Source of the DNA: Acetispira formosa (nom. nud.)
Lineage (GTDB): Bacteria > Desulfobacterota > Desulfarculia > Adiutricales > Adiutricaceae
Length of the DNA stretch: 64,000 bases
Direction: 5' to 3'
Assembly: GCA_023525915.1 (NCBI GenBank)
Contig: CP026657.1
Location: 2,256,001-2,320,000, forward strand
Made by a program: the position numbers and the translations under genes. The notes under the pieces were generated by a model. It was not told where the DNA came from. It saw only the letters and a list, made by a program, of their open reading frames with translations, and did not search any database. Shown here piece after piece: positions 43,827 to 52,537 of the stretch (the stretch's first letter is position 1; the number at the start of each line of letters is the position of its first letter).

Positions 43827-44356
43827 GGAATGCTGACTTCCTCTTCCAGTTTTTTCAGCCCCTGCCCCTCAGAAGGTATGCGGGCCAGAAGTTCGGCGGC
43901 CGTCTGGTTCAGTATCGGGTGCCGCCAGCCGGGGGCCACTTCAGCCAGTGGGGCCATGACGAAAAGCCTTTCGTGCATTCTGGGGTGCGGCAGAAAAAGC
44001 TCCGGCGGAGCCTCCACCACCAAATCGCCCTTGGCCAGAAAATCCATATCAATGACCCTTGGCCCCCAGCGCACCAGCCGTTTGCGGCCCATGGCTTTTT
44101 CCGTGATCATCAGGGACCGCAGAAGACGCACCGGGGCCAGGCTGGTTTCAAAAAAGGCCACCGCGTTATGATACCAATTCTGCTCTTCCGGGCCGCCTTG
44201 CGGCTCGGTCAGATAGATCGAGCTCATGGCCGCCAGCCGCATGCCCGGCAGTTCATTCAGCCTTTTCACGGCTTCACGGATCATCTCCAGCGGGTTTTCC
44301 AGATTGGCCCCCAGGCCGATTATGGCGGCCCGGTTCAAATCGAAAGTTTTTGCCAT
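43820..44356 (-). CDS. folK: Hydroxymethyldihydropterin pyrophosphokinase
   Basis: 178 residues. Starts with AIIGLGANLENPLEMIREAV, then SIYLTEPQGGPEEQNWYHNAV, GRKRLVRWGPRVIDMDFLA and PHPRMHERLFVMAPLAEVAP, the hallmark HPPK motifs. It transfers pyrophosphate from ATP to the pterin in folate synthesis. Its stop overlaps the small PP0621-type gene and it starts 12 bases from dapL, so it is in an operon with both. Confidence 0.93.
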   Translation of the reverse strand: MAKTFDLNRAAIIGLGANLENPLEMIREAVKRLNELPGMRLAAMSSIYLTEPQGGPEEQNWYHNAVAFFETSLAPVRLLRSLMITEKAMGRKRLVRWGPRVIDMDFLAKGDLVVEAPPELFLPHPRMHERLFVMAPLAEVAPGWRHPILNQTAAELLARIPSEGQGLKKLEEEVSIPC

Positions 44357-44368
44357 TATCGCGCCCGC

Positions 44369-45535
44369 TCAAAACTTCAATTCAGCCAGCCGCGCGGCCG
44401 CTTCATTGAGCCGCCCGGTTTCCTCCACCAGGGCGAAACGGGCGTACCCTTCGCCGCTAGGCCCGAAACCGTTGCCGGGAGTGGCCACGATTCCGGCCTC
44501 ATGTAAAAGGCGTGAGGCGAATTCGGATGAGCTGAGGCCCTCCGGCAGTTTCACCCAGACATAGAAAGTGGCCTTTGAGGGAAAAACCTTCAGCCCGGCC
44601 GCTTCCAGGCCTTTAACGAGAGCGGCCCGCCTTTCGCCATAGAGACGGCCCATGGCCCGTACCGGTTCCTGGTCGCCTTCCAGGGCGGCCATTCCGGCCA
44701 CCTGCACGGCTTGAAAGATGCCGGAATCGACATTGCTTTTAACCAGCCCCAGCCCCTTGATGAATTGTTCCCCGCCAGCCGCCCAGGCGATGCGCCAGCC
44801 GGTCATGTTGTAGGTTTTGGACAGGGAGTGGAATTCAACAGCCACGTCTTTGGCTCCCGGCACTTCCAATATGCTGGGGTGGGGCTGGCCATCGAAAGTC
44901 ATCTCGGAATAGGCGGCGTCAGAGGCGATGATTATTTCCCATTTTTTGGCCCACTCCACCAGTTCTTCGTAAAAATCCCTGGCGGCGGTTGCGCCGGTGG
45001 GGTTGTTGGGATAATTGACCCAGATGATTTTAGCCTCTTCCAGGACGTCATCGCTGATTGATTTGTAATCCGGCAGAAAGCCGTTTTTCTCATACAGCGG
45101 CATAAAGTGACTGACGCCGCCGCAGAAAAGCGTGCCGCTGTGGTAGACGGGGTAGGCCGGTTCCGGCACCAGAACCACGTCGCCGGGATTGACAAAGGCC
45201 AGCGGAAAGTGGGCTATGCCCTCTTTAGAGCCGATGAGTGAGCACACTTCAGTGGCCGGAGTAAGTTTTACGCCGTGGCGTTTGGCATACCAGGCGGCCA
45301 CGGTATCCCGGAAGGCGTTGAGGCCGGAATAGGCCGGATACTGGTGATTGGCCGGGTTTTGGGCCGCTTCATCCAGGGCGGCGATGATGTGGGTGGGGGT
45401 GGGGCGATCGGGGTCGCCCACTCCGAGATCGATGATATCGACCCCTTTGGCTTTTACCTCATCGCGCATTCTATCCAGCTCTCTGAACAGATACGGAGGC
45501 AGAGCCTGTAAGCGTTGTGACAACTCAAATGACAT
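44369..45535 (-). CDS. dapL: LL-diaminopimelate aminotransferase
   Basis: 388 residues. PLP fold type I enzyme with VDIIDLGVGDPDRPTP, HQYPAYSGLNAFRDTVAAWYAKRHGV, CSLIGSKEGIAHFPLAF, VNYPNNPTGA and the PLP Lys in SLSKTYNMTGWR. IGSKEGIAH, YPNNPTGA and SKTYNMTGWR together are typical of the DapL2 type, which makes LL-diaminopimelate directly from tetrahydrodipicolinate. AAAGGA lies 9 bases before the ATG. First gene of a run with folK and the small gene. Confidence 0.92.
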   Translation of the reverse strand: MSFELSQRLQALPPYLFRELDRMRDEVKAKGVDIIDLGVGDPDRPTPTHIIAALDEAAQNPANHQYPAYSGLNAFRDTVAAWYAKRHGVKLTPATEVCSLIGSKEGIAHFPLAFVNPGDVVLVPEPAYPVYHSGTLFCGGVSHFMPLYEKNGFLPDYKSISDDVLEEAKIIWVNYPNNPTGATAARDFYEELVEWAKKWEIIIASDAAYSEMTFDGQPHPSILEVPGAKDVAVEFHSLSKTYNMTGWRIAWAAGGEQFIKGLGLVKSNVDSGIFQAVQVAGMAALEGDQEPVRAMGRLYGERRAALVKGLEAAGLKVFPSKATFYVWVKLPEGLSSSEFASRLLHEAGIVATPGNGFGPSGEGYARFALVEETGRLNEAAARLAELKF

Positions 45536-45809
45536 TTTTCGAAATCCTTTTTAGCCGCATAGCGGTTAATTTTTTAAAGTATTATTATAGCATAAAGTTA
45601 TAGCTCAAAGATAGCGTTTGTAAATGGATTTGGAGCGGGCTGTCGGCTTGAGGTAAAACCCGGCCGGGCGGGCGAAAAAATTTCTGACGTCGCTCGTAAT
45701 TTTCTCGTATTCCCGGCCGGGTTGCTTCAGGGGCATTCTGTTTTTTACGTGCCCGTCCGGGGAGCAAAATTACGAGCGACTTACAGAAAATTTTTCGCCC
45801 GCCCGGCCT

Positions 45810-46012
45810 GGTCAGTGTCGGCGTTTGAGTGGGGTATCGGTTGCGGTCTGGTCAGTGTCGGCATTTGAGTGGGGTATTGGTTGCGGTCTGGTCAGTGTCG
45901 GCGTTGGGGGGGTGTTGGTTGTGGTCTGGTCAGTGTCGGCGTTTGAGTGGGGTATCGGTTGCGGTCTGGTCAGTGTCGGCGTTTGAGTGGGGTGCCGGTT
46001 GTGGTCTTCTTT
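45810..46012. repeat. Tandem repeat, five copies of a 40-bp unit
   Basis: Each unit begins GGTCAGTGTCGGCGTTTGAG and ends GGTATCGGTTGCGG with small differences; one unit is shorter (TTGGGGGGGTG). The unit equals the first part of the family 4 spacer, so the array arose within the repeat. Confidence 0.88.
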
Positions 46013-46031
46013 TGTAAGGCGACCAAGATCA

Positions 46032-46112
46032 GGAGGGCGGGGATTGTTTTGGCCCGGCTCCGTGACTAAAGACCCCCGGAACGGAGCCGGGCCAAAACAA
46101 TCCCCGCCCTCC
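46032..46112. repeat. Variant module B: perfect 32-bp inverted repeat
   Basis: Arms of 32 bases (46032-46063 and 46081-46112) pair without a mismatch around a 17-base loop. The outer 11 bases (GGAGGGCGGGG) are those of module B elsewhere, but the inner part (ATTGTTTTGGCCCGGCTCCGT) is different, here split as ATTGTTTTGG and CCCGGCTCCGT. Confidence 0.9.
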
Positions 46113-46278
46113 GGGTTTTACCTTTGCCCTTTGCGGGCGATTGCCCTTAATATTTCCTCCGAAAACGGCTGTTCAGACAAAACATTTTTAGGCTGGTTGA
46201 TTTGAAAAGGTCTCTGTATTAATATAAAAAGGCTCAAGGCCAATTATTCCTTGGGCCTTAAACATTTGAGGTGTCAAA

Positions 46279-46689
46279 ATGAGTGAAGAATTCGTCGTGA
46301 ATGATAAACGTCTATTTAATAAAGACGGCCAAATCAATGAGGACGCGGAGACGGCTAAAGAAGCCCCTGCGGACAGCGCATCTGAACCATCATTCCCCCG
46401 GAATGAACCCGGCGGGGAAACCTTCAAGGCGGGCGGCAGCCTGCCGCCGGCCAACTTCGCCAGCCTTTTGGTGGGGCTGGCCACCTCGGCCTTTATTCAT
46501 CTGGGCGAAGGCCCGGAGGCCAGCGGCAATCCGCCTGACCTGGAAGGGGCCAAACACGCCATTGATCTTCTGGTTGTTCTACAGACCAAAACTGAAGGCA
46601 ATCTGGAACAGGAAGAAGACGAACTTTTAACCGCGCTCTTATACGACCTGAGAATGAAATACGTCCAGGCCTGTCAAAAAAACAGGTGA
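46279..46689 (+). CDS. DUF1844 protein
   Basis: 136 residues: a variable acidic N-terminal 55 residues, then the DUF1844 pattern NFASLLVGLATSAFIHLGE, NPPDLEGAKHAIDLLVVLQTKTEGNL and EEDELLTALLYDLRMKYV. The family is common in deltaproteobacteria and related lineages and has no known function. GAGGTG is upstream of the ATG. It is followed by a 244-base gap that contains the hairpin CCCGCACAGG-CGGGG-CCTGTGCGG shortly before degP. Confidence 0.88.
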   Translation: MSEEFVVNDKRLFNKDGQINEDAETAKEAPADSASEPSFPRNEPGGETFKAGGSLPPANFASLLVGLATSAFIHLGEGPEASGNPPDLEGAKHAIDLLVVLQTKTEGNLEQEEDELLTALLYDLRMKYVQACQKNR

Positions 46690-46933
46690 TTTTCCTGGCC
46701 GGTGTGACCCGGGAAGGGCTATGCCGCCAGTATTTACACTCCACCATTAGTCATTGGAGTTTTGGAAAGACCTTGGAATCAAGCATGTGCTTGCGGCCAC
46801 AACAAAAACCGCTTCGCATGTAATCCTGATTCCCAAGGCTTTGGAAAAAACGTTTCCAACCAGACGTTTCGTGCTTTTTCAGCCCGAACCCGCACAGGCG
46901 GGGCCTGTGCGGCGACAACTGTGAGGTTTTTAC

Positions 46934-48382
46934 ATGTCTGTCAAAAAAATTTTTGCGTCAGCATTGCTTATTTTAATGGTTCCCATAAGCGCGGCCTGGG
47001 CCGCACCCGAAACCGCCCCCACCGGTCAGGAGGCCACCCGCGCCCTGACCGTCATTCCCTCCTTCGCCCCGGTGGTTGAAAAAGCCGAAAGCGCGGTGGT
47101 GAACATCTCAACCGTCAAAGTGATTAAAGGCCGCCAGACCATCAATCCCTTTGGCAACCGCCAGAACAACCCCTTCGGCGGCGGTCCCGGCTCCGATTTC
47201 TTCGATCATTTCTTCGGCAACCCCGTCCCGCGCGGCGACCGCAAGGAACAATCCCTGGGCTCCGGCTTCATCTTCGATCCCGAAGGTTTCATCATCACCA
47301 ACAATCATGTGGTCGAAGGCGCTGAGGACATCACCGTCAAACTGACCAGCGGCGAAGAGATCCACGCCGACATCATCGGCCGCGATCCCAAAACCGATCT
47401 GGCTCTGATAAAGCTGAAAAAAGCCGGTCCCTATCCCTTTCTGGCCCTGGGCGATTCAGCCCGGATGAGAATCGGCGACTGGGTGGTGGCCATCGGCAAC
47501 CCCTTCGGCCTTGAACACACCGTCACCTCCGGCATCCTCTCGGCCCGCGGCCGGGCCATCGGGGCCGGTCCCTATGACGATTTCCTCCAGACCGACGCCT
47601 CCATCAACCCCGGCAACTCCGGCGGTCCCCTTCTGAACCTTGAAGGCGACGTCATCGGCATTAATACGGCCATTATCGCCGGCGGCACCGGCATAGGCTT
47701 CGCCATTCCCGCCAACTTGGCCAAAGGCGTGGTGGAGCAGCTCAAAAGCGGCGGCCGGGTGGTGCGCGGCTGGATGGGCGTTCTGATTCAGCCGGTCACT
47801 CCGGCCATAGCCAAATCCTACGGCATGGATGAGCCCCACGGCGCGCTCATTGGCGATATCGATCCCGAAGGTCCGGGCGTCGCGGCCAAACTCGAACGCG
47901 GCGACATCGTCGTCAGTTTCGACGGCAAACCCATTAAGGATTGGCAGGAACTGCCCATTATCGTGGCCGATACCGAAGTGGGCAAGAAAGTGAAAGTGGT
48001 GGTCTTCAGAAATAAAAAGGAAGTCACCCTCGATTTGACCGTTTCTGAACTGAAGGACGACGGTTCCGGCGAATCAAGCCCCAGTTCAACCGAAGCCGGG
48101 GCGCAGCTGGGCCTGAGCCTCCGGGAAATCACCCCGGACGTGGCGGGTCGCCTGAAACTGACCGACCGTGAGGGCTTGTATATCTCCAACATCGAACCCG
48201 GTTCGGCCGCCGCTGAATCAGGCCTGGCCGCCGGCGACGTGATCGTTGAAGTGGACAACGTGGTCATCAAAACCATGGCCGATTACAACAAGGCCCTCTC
48301 CGGCAAGAAGAAGGACGACATTGTCCGTTTCCTGGTCCGCCGCGGCGCGAATACCATGTTCTTCACCGTCACGGTTCTATGA
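46934..48382 (+). CDS. degP: Periplasmic serine protease/chaperone, DegP/HtrA type
   Basis: 482 residues. Signal peptide ending near AWAAPE, a Gly/Asn/Phe-rich loop with PFGGGPGSDFFDHFFGN, then the trypsin-like domain with His (TNNHVVEGA), Asp (KTDLALIKL) and Ser (INPGNSGGPLLN), followed by two PDZ domains (VRGWMGVLIQPV... and the second around LYISNIEPGSAAAESGLAAGD). It degrades or refolds misfolded envelope proteins. The stop is one base before the ispE start, so ispE is translationally coupled to it. Confidence 0.95.
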   Translation: MSVKKIFASALLILMVPISAAWAAPETAPTGQEATRALTVIPSFAPVVEKAESAVVNISTVKVIKGRQTINPFGNRQNNPFGGGPGSDFFDHFFGNPVPRGDRKEQSLGSGFIFDPEGFIITNNHVVEGAEDITVKLTSGEEIHADIIGRDPKTDLALIKLKKAGPYPFLALGDSARMRIGDWVVAIGNPFGLEHTVTSGILSARGRAIGAGPYDDFLQTDASINPGNSGGPLLNLEGDVIGINTAIIAGGTGIGFAIPANLAKGVVEQLKSGGRVVRGWMGVLIQPVTPAIAKSYGMDEPHGALIGDIDPEGPGVAAKLERGDIVVSFDGKPIKDWQELPIIVADTEVGKKVKVVVFRNKKEVTLDLTVSELKDDGSGESSPSSTEAGAQLGLSLREITPDVAGRLKLTDREGLYISNIEPGSAAAESGLAAGDVIVEVDNVVIKTMADYNKALSGKKKDDIVRFLVRRGANTMFFTVTVL

Positions 48383-48383
48383 G

Positions 48384-49268
48384 ATGACAGGGCGCGGGCG
48401 GCGGCTGAGCCTTGAAGCTCCGGCCAAGATAAATCTTTATCTGAAAGTGCTGGGCCGACGGGCCGACGGCTATCATGAACTTGATTCCGTCATGGCCCGC
48501 CTGACTCTGTCTGACCGCCTGACCCTGGAAATCGACGGCTCCGGCCAATTGGAAGACCGCCTGATATCAACCACGACACTGTCCGGGGGATTGCCCCCGG
48601 ACTTTGACGGCCCTGGAAACCTGCTCCTGACCGGTATCCGCGCTTTCCGCCGCGCCCTAGGCGGCTGGCCGCAAGCCGGGGTCACCGTGAGTATGGAAAA
48701 AAACATCCCCCTGGGCTCGGGATTGGGCGGCGGCTCAACTGACTGCGCGGCGGTTCTGGCCGCCCTGAACAGCCAGGCTCCGGCCCCTCTGTCGGCGGAG
48801 GATCTGCGGCAACTGGCCAGCGGGCTGGGGGCTGATATTCCCTTTTTTCTCCAGCCCCGCCCCCTGGCCAGGGCTAGGGGCATCGGCGAAAAGCTGACTG
48901 AGCCCCCCCCTGAATACGCCGGGTGGGCCGGACGGGGCCTCATACTGGTCAACCCCGGAATTGAGGTATCCACTGGAAAAGTTTTTACAACTTTAGGGTT
49001 GACAAATCCGCCGCCAGATAATAATCTTGGGCCGGTAAGTTGGCCGGGTCCGGGTGAAAACGATCTATTCCGGCCAGCCCTCCAAGCCGCGCACGAAATG
49101 ACGGAAGCGGCCGAATCCATTGAAAAGTTACAACCGGTTCACTGGGGCTTGAGCGGCAGCGGAGCCACTTTCTGGCTTCACAGCGACTCGCCTGACCGTG
49201 ATCTGGAAAAATTGAAAACAGCCCACCCGGAGTGGTGGATAAAAAAAACAAGCATCGCGGCCCTATGA
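48384..49268 (+). CDS. ispE: 4-diphosphocytidyl-2-C-methyl-D-erythritol kinase
   Basis: 294 residues from the ATG at 48384, one base after the degP stop; homology starts 7 residues in. GHMP kinase motifs: LEAPAKINLYLKVLGRRADGYHEL (substrate binding; segment APAKINLYLKV) and the ATP loop PLGSGLGGGSTDCAAVLAAL. The C-terminal motif is HWGLSGSGATFWL. It phosphorylates CDP-methylerythritol in the non-mevalonate isoprenoid pathway. It is followed by family 2 and the tRNA gene, with prs beyond; ispE-prs neighbourhood is common in bacteria. Confidence 0.93.
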   Translation: MTGRGRRLSLEAPAKINLYLKVLGRRADGYHELDSVMARLTLSDRLTLEIDGSGQLEDRLISTTTLSGGLPPDFDGPGNLLLTGIRAFRRALGGWPQAGVTVSMEKNIPLGSGLGGGSTDCAAVLAALNSQAPAPLSAEDLRQLASGLGADIPFFLQPRPLARARGIGEKLTEPPPEYAGWAGRGLILVNPGIEVSTGKVFTTLGLTNPPPDNNLGPVSWPGPGENDLFRPALQAAHEMTEAAESIEKLQPVHWGLSGSGATFWLHSDSPDRDLEKLKTAHPEWWIKKTSIAAL

Positions 49269-49319
49269 AACAGTGCGGCTCTTTCCACCAATCCGTTTCC
49301 AGACCATGGGTCGAGCGAA

Positions 49320-49525
49320 TCCGACAATTCTCAAAGCGGACAGCGATTTAAAATAGCTGGTCTTCCCGCTCAAAGCGGACGGCGATTTTAAAATAGCTGG
49401 TCTTCCCGCAGGGAAGACGGAGCGCCAGCGACTGATTTTGAAGGCAAAATAGCCCATCGCGAAGCAAAAACCACGTTTTTTGCGTAGCTACGAGCCGCAA
49501 GTTAAAGGAAAAAAGCCATAATTGT
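49320..49525. repeat. Family 2 MITE-like repeat with internal duplication
   Basis: Starts GACAATTCTCAAAGCGGAC. A 55-base portion (CTCAAAGCGGAC...TAGCTGGTCTTCCCGC) is present twice in tandem, then GACGGAGCGCCAGCGACTGA, CGCGAAGCAAAAACCACG and TTTTTTGCGTAGCTAC follow. It sits between ispE and the tRNA gene. Confidence 0.82.
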
Positions 49526-49527
49526 AA

Positions 49528-49603
49528 TGGGGCGTCGTCAAGCGGTTAAGACCCGGGTTTTTGGAGCCCGTATTCGAAGGTTCGAATCCTTCCGCCCCAG
49601 CCA
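49528..49603 (+). tRNA. tRNA-Gln (anticodon UUG)
   Basis: Acceptor stem TGGGGCG/CGCCCCA (49528-49534 with 49593-49599), discriminator G, encoded CCA at 49601. D-arm CAAGCGGTTAAG, anticodon stem CGGGT/GCCCG with loop TTTTGGA giving anticodon TTG, T-arm with GGTTCGAATCC. All expected elements of a bacterial tRNA-Gln are present. It ends 17 bases before a terminator. Confidence 0.97.
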
Positions 49604-49618
49604 TTTTTTTCCTAAGGC

Positions 49619-49649
49619 CAGGGGAGAGGTAATCGCCTCTCCCCTTTTT
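49619..49649 (+). terminator. Terminator of tRNA-Gln
   Basis: GGGGAGAGG-TAATCG-CCTCTCCCC and T5. Confidence 0.92.
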
Positions 49650-49707
49650 GATTGACCTAAATTATGGGGCTGTATTTATCATCGGCCCGAAACACAGGTG
49701 TTTTCAA

Positions 49708-50649
49708 ATGCGCAATGATATCATGCTGATCGGCGGCAACTCCAATCCCCTGTTAGCCAAGGAAATTTCCGAATATCTCGGCCAGCAGCTCAGCCTCACC
49801 CAGGTGCGCCGCTTCTCCGATGGGGAGATTCTGGTGGAACTGGCCGAAAACATGCGCGGCCGCGACATTTATGTCATCCAATCCACCTGCGCTCCGGTCA
49901 ATGACAACCTCATGGAGCTTCTGCTGATCATCGATGCGCTCAAAAGAGCCTCGGCCACCTGCATCAACGCGGTCATCCCCTATTACGGCTACGCCCGCCA
50001 GGACCGCAAGGCCGCTCCCCGCGTTCCCATTTCCGCCAAGCTGGTGGCCGATCTCATTACAAAGGCCGGGGCCAGCCGCGTTCTGGGCATGGATCTCCAC
50101 GCCGGTCAGATTCAGGGCTTTTTCGATATCCCGGTCGATCATCTTTATGCCGCTCCGGTGCTTCTGGATTATCTGCGCAAGCAGAATCGTGAAGACTTGG
50201 TGCTGGTCTCCCCGGATGCGGGCGGCGTCGAACGCACCCGTTATTTTGCCCGCCACCTCGGTGCGCCCATAGCCATTGTCGATAAGCGCCGCGAAGCGCC
50301 CAACGTGGCCAAGGCTATGAACATCGTCGGCGAAGTCAAGGGCAAAGTGGCGGTTATCATTGATGACATGGTCGATACCGCCGGAACCCTGACCCAGGCC
50401 GCCCAGGTCATCATGAACCTTGGCGCACTGGAAGTTCAGGCCTGCGCCACCCACGCGGTGCTGTCCGGCCCGGCGCTGGAGCGCATTGAGAATTCGGTGC
50501 TGACTTCGGTGGTGGTGACCAACACCATTCCCCTGAACGAGAAAGCCGCCGCCTCAAGCAAGATTCGGGTCATGAGCGTAGCCCCCCTTCTGGGTGAGGC
50601 CATCCGACGCATCCATCAACAGGATTCAGTCAGCAGCCTCTTCGTTTAG
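49708..50649 (+). CDS. prs: Ribose-phosphate pyrophosphokinase
   Basis: 313 residues from the ATG at 49708 (AGGTG 8 bases upstream); longer in-frame starts would run into the terminator. Motifs: [56 protein letters not shown], and the PRPP-binding loop [12 protein letters not shown]. It makes PRPP from ribose 5-phosphate and ATP for nucleotide and amino acid synthesis. rplY and pth follow, the usual order in proteobacteria. A family 3 palindrome abuts its stop codon. Confidence 0.95.
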   Translation: MRNDIMLIGGNSNPLLAKEISEYLGQQLSLTQVRRFSDGEILVELAENMRGRDIYVIQSTCAPVNDNLMELLLIIDALKRASATCINAVIPYYGYARQDRKAAPRVPISAKLVADLITKAGASRVLGMDLHAGQIQGFFDIPVDHLYAAPVLLDYLRKQNREDLVLVSPDAGGVERTRYFARHLGAPIAIVDKRREAPNVAKAMNIVGEVKGKVAVIIDDMVDTAGTLTQAAQVIMNLGALEVQACATHAVLSGPALERIENSVLTSVVVTNTIPLNEKAAASSKIRVMSVAPLLGEAIRRIHQQDSVSSLFV

Positions 50650-50900
50650 CCAGGGCGGAGCCCTGGACCCACGGATGCTTACGCATCCTTCGTCATTGGG
50701 GCCTCTTCCCCGGCGGAGGGTTTGGCGGTTATCTTCGTATTAAGAGCTGCCCCCCGTGCCTGTTTAGGCGGCTGCCGCCATGGGGGCGCCGATCTTAATA
50801 CGATGATGGCCGCCAAAAGCAGCGCTCCGGGAAAACCTCACCCAGACATGGGGTCCGGGCCCTGCCCGGTGGGGCTGGGCCCGGCCCGGGAAAAAGTGCT
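50650..50900. repeat. Family 3 repeat, two inverted copies (locus 5)
   Basis: One copy starts right at the prs stop (CCAGGGCGGAGCCCTGG, GGATGC-TTAC-GCATCC, CTTCGTATTAAGAGCTGCC) and the second is inverted (GGGGGCGCCGATCTTAATAC, GATGATGGCCGCC, CCAGACATGGGGTCCGGGC). The rest of the gap up to 51049 is the rplY promoter region; a TATGAT at 50932 could be a -10. Confidence 0.82.
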
Positions 50901-51049
50901 TCCCTTATGGGGAATTTTCTGCTATGATACGCAGTTCGTGTGAGAAGCTTTTTTCCAGCTTACTGAAACGATCTTAAAACTATATCAGGGCCAAGGCCCT
51001 TGGGATTTTTTAGAATTGGCTGCGGGTCCGGCCCGCCAAGGAGGTTATT

Positions 51050-51673
51050 GTGGGTCTCTCAACTGTTCTTAAGGCTAAAACCCGTCAGGTCAAATCAAGC
51101 AACTATGTTACGCGTCTGCGGACCGAAGGGCTGCTGCCCGTGGTCTTCTATGGCCCGGATATGGATAAGGCCCTGAGCCTCTCTATCGACTATAAGGAAT
51201 TCAAAACCGCTTTCACCACCAGCGAAGGCAACCGTTTCCTTTATACCGTGGATATCGAAGGCCAGGGGCCCCAGGCTGCCCTGCTGAAGGATTTCCAGGT
51301 CGATCCCCTCAGCCGCAAGGTTATTCACGCCGATTTTTATAAGGTCGATCCCAATACCCCGGTGACCGTCAAAGTTCCCGTGCAGCTCACCGGCAAACCC
51401 GCCGGCGTTGAAAAGGGCGGCCAGCTTCAGTTTGGCGCCCGTGAGGTCAAGCTCACGGCTCTGCCGGGTCAGGCTCCGGCCGAATTGACGGTTGATGTTT
51501 CCCATCTGGGTCTGGGCCAGTCCATGCATTTCTCCCAGATTACTCCGCCTGAGGGCATGAAGCTGGTTTATAGCGCCGATCTGCCGGTGGCCACTGTGGT
51601 CATTCCCAAGGGCCTGAAATCCGAGATGGACGCGGCCGCCGCTGAAGCGGATGAAAAGAAGGGCAAGAAATAA
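51050..51673 (+). CDS. rplY: Ribosomal protein L25 (long, CTC-type)
   Basis: 207 residues from a GTG at 51050, with AGGAGG 7 bases upstream. The N-terminal L25 domain binds 5S rRNA (AKTRQVKSSNYVTRLRTEGLLPVVFYG), and the C-terminal TL5/CTC domain follows (VTVKVPVQLTGKPAGVEKGGQLQF). The tail is Lys- and Glu-rich. Second in the prs-rplY-pth order. Confidence 0.95.
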   Translation: MGLSTVLKAKTRQVKSSNYVTRLRTEGLLPVVFYGPDMDKALSLSIDYKEFKTAFTTSEGNRFLYTVDIEGQGPQAALLKDFQVDPLSRKVIHADFYKVDPNTPVTVKVPVQLTGKPAGVEKGGQLQFGAREVKLTALPGQAPAELTVDVSHLGLGQSMHFSQITPPEGMKLVYSADLPVATVVIPKGLKSEMDAAAAEADEKKGKK

Positions 51674-51711
51674 GCCGCCGGGCTTAACCTTTCCCTGTCG
51701 CGCATATGTTC

Positions 51712-51748
51712 AAGGCCCGTTTCGCCCTCCGGCTGAACGGGCCTTTTT
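51712..51748 (+). terminator. Terminator after rplY
   Basis: AAGGCCCGTT, 14-base loop, AACGGGCCTT and T-rich tail, 38 bases after the stop. pth must therefore have its own promoter or depend on read-through. Confidence 0.85.
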
Positions 51749-51774
51749 AAATGGGGCCGAAATCTTACAGGCGC

Positions 51775-51895
51775 CAGCCGCGAGAGGCCATAGCCAAGGG
51801 GGCGCCGCTCTTAATACGATGATGGCCGCCGCAACCGACTATTACGGGAAGGACTCACCTAGACGTGGGGTCCGGGCCCTGCCCGGGGGGGAATA
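51775..51895. repeat. Family 3 repeat ending at the pth start codon (locus 6)
   Basis: GGGGGCGCCGCTCTTAATACG, split GGGGGCGCCGC/TCTTAATACG, then GATGATGGCCGCC, ACTATTACGGGAAGG and GTGGGGTCCGGGCCCTGCCC followed by GGGGGGGA. The G-rich end serves as the Shine-Dalgarno sequence of pth. Confidence 0.82.
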
Positions 51896-52537
51896 ATGCA
51901 GCTTATTGTCGGGCTGGGCAATCCCGGCCGTGAATACGAAGCCACGCGACACAACGCGGGCTTTCTGGCCCTTGACCGACTGGCCGAACGCCAGGGCTTC
52001 GACCGGCCCACTCATTTCAAAAGCAGCCAAATCTCCAAGGGTTCAATTGAGGGGATCAAGGTCGTGCTGGCCTGGCCTCAAACCTATATGAACCTCTCCG
52101 GGCAGGCGGTTCAGGAACTGGCCTCTTTTTATAAAATACCCGGTCATGATATATTGGTGATGCATGATGAGATGGATCTGCCGCCTGGCCGCCTGAAGCT
52201 GGATTTGGGCGGCGGAGCCGCCGGGCACAATGGCCTGACCTCCATCATGCGGCACCTGCCCGATGAATTCTGCCGCCTGCGGATAGGCATAGGCCGACCG
52301 CCCAAAGAATTTTTCACCAACGGCAGCGCCGATTATGTGCTGGGCCGCTTCCTCGACCTTGAATGGCCGGAGGTGGACAAATCTTTTGATGAGGCCGCCG
52401 TGGCCGCCGTCGACTGGCTGACCCTGGGCCTGACCAAAACACAGATAAAAATAAACCGCCGGAAAAAGGCCCCCAAAAGCAAGCCGCCCCAAGAGGACGG
52501 CACGGAAACCATTGATGCCAAGGAACCCAGTCAATAA
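51896..52537 (+). CDS. pth: Peptidyl-tRNA hydrolase
   Basis: 213 residues. LIVGLGNPGREYEATRHNAGF with the catalytic His, AWPQTYMNLSGQAV, DILVMHDEMDLPPGRLKL and GGGAAGHNGLTSIMRHL are all diagnostic; the C-terminus is Lys-rich and extended. It frees tRNA from stalled peptidyl-tRNA. Its end overlaps the next gene by 26 bases. The ribosome binding site GGGGGGA lies in the end of a family 3 repeat. Confidence 0.95.
   Translation: MQLIVGLGNPGREYEATRHNAGFLALDRLAERQGFDRPTHFKSSQISKGSIEGIKVVLAWPQTYMNLSGQAVQELASFYKIPGHDILVMHDEMDLPPGRLKLDLGGGAAGHNGLTSIMRHLPDEFCRLRIGIGRPPKEFFTNGSADYVLGRFLDLEWPEVDKSFDEAAVAAVDWLTLGLTKTQIKINRRKKAPKSKPPQEDGTETIDAKEPSQ

Larger units (their letters stand above)
45649..46150. 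repeat. Family 4 composite, locus 4, with expanded spacer and variant module B
   Basis: Module A at 45661-45809, five tandem copies of the spacer start (45810-46012), and a variant module B at 46032-46112. It occupies most of the 740-base gap 45536-46278; the rest shows only a possible promoter for the next gene. Confidence 0.85.

Noticed and set aside
45829..46017. Small repeat-rich protein across the 40-bp array
   Set aside because: It is the translation of the tandem repeat and has no ribosome binding site.
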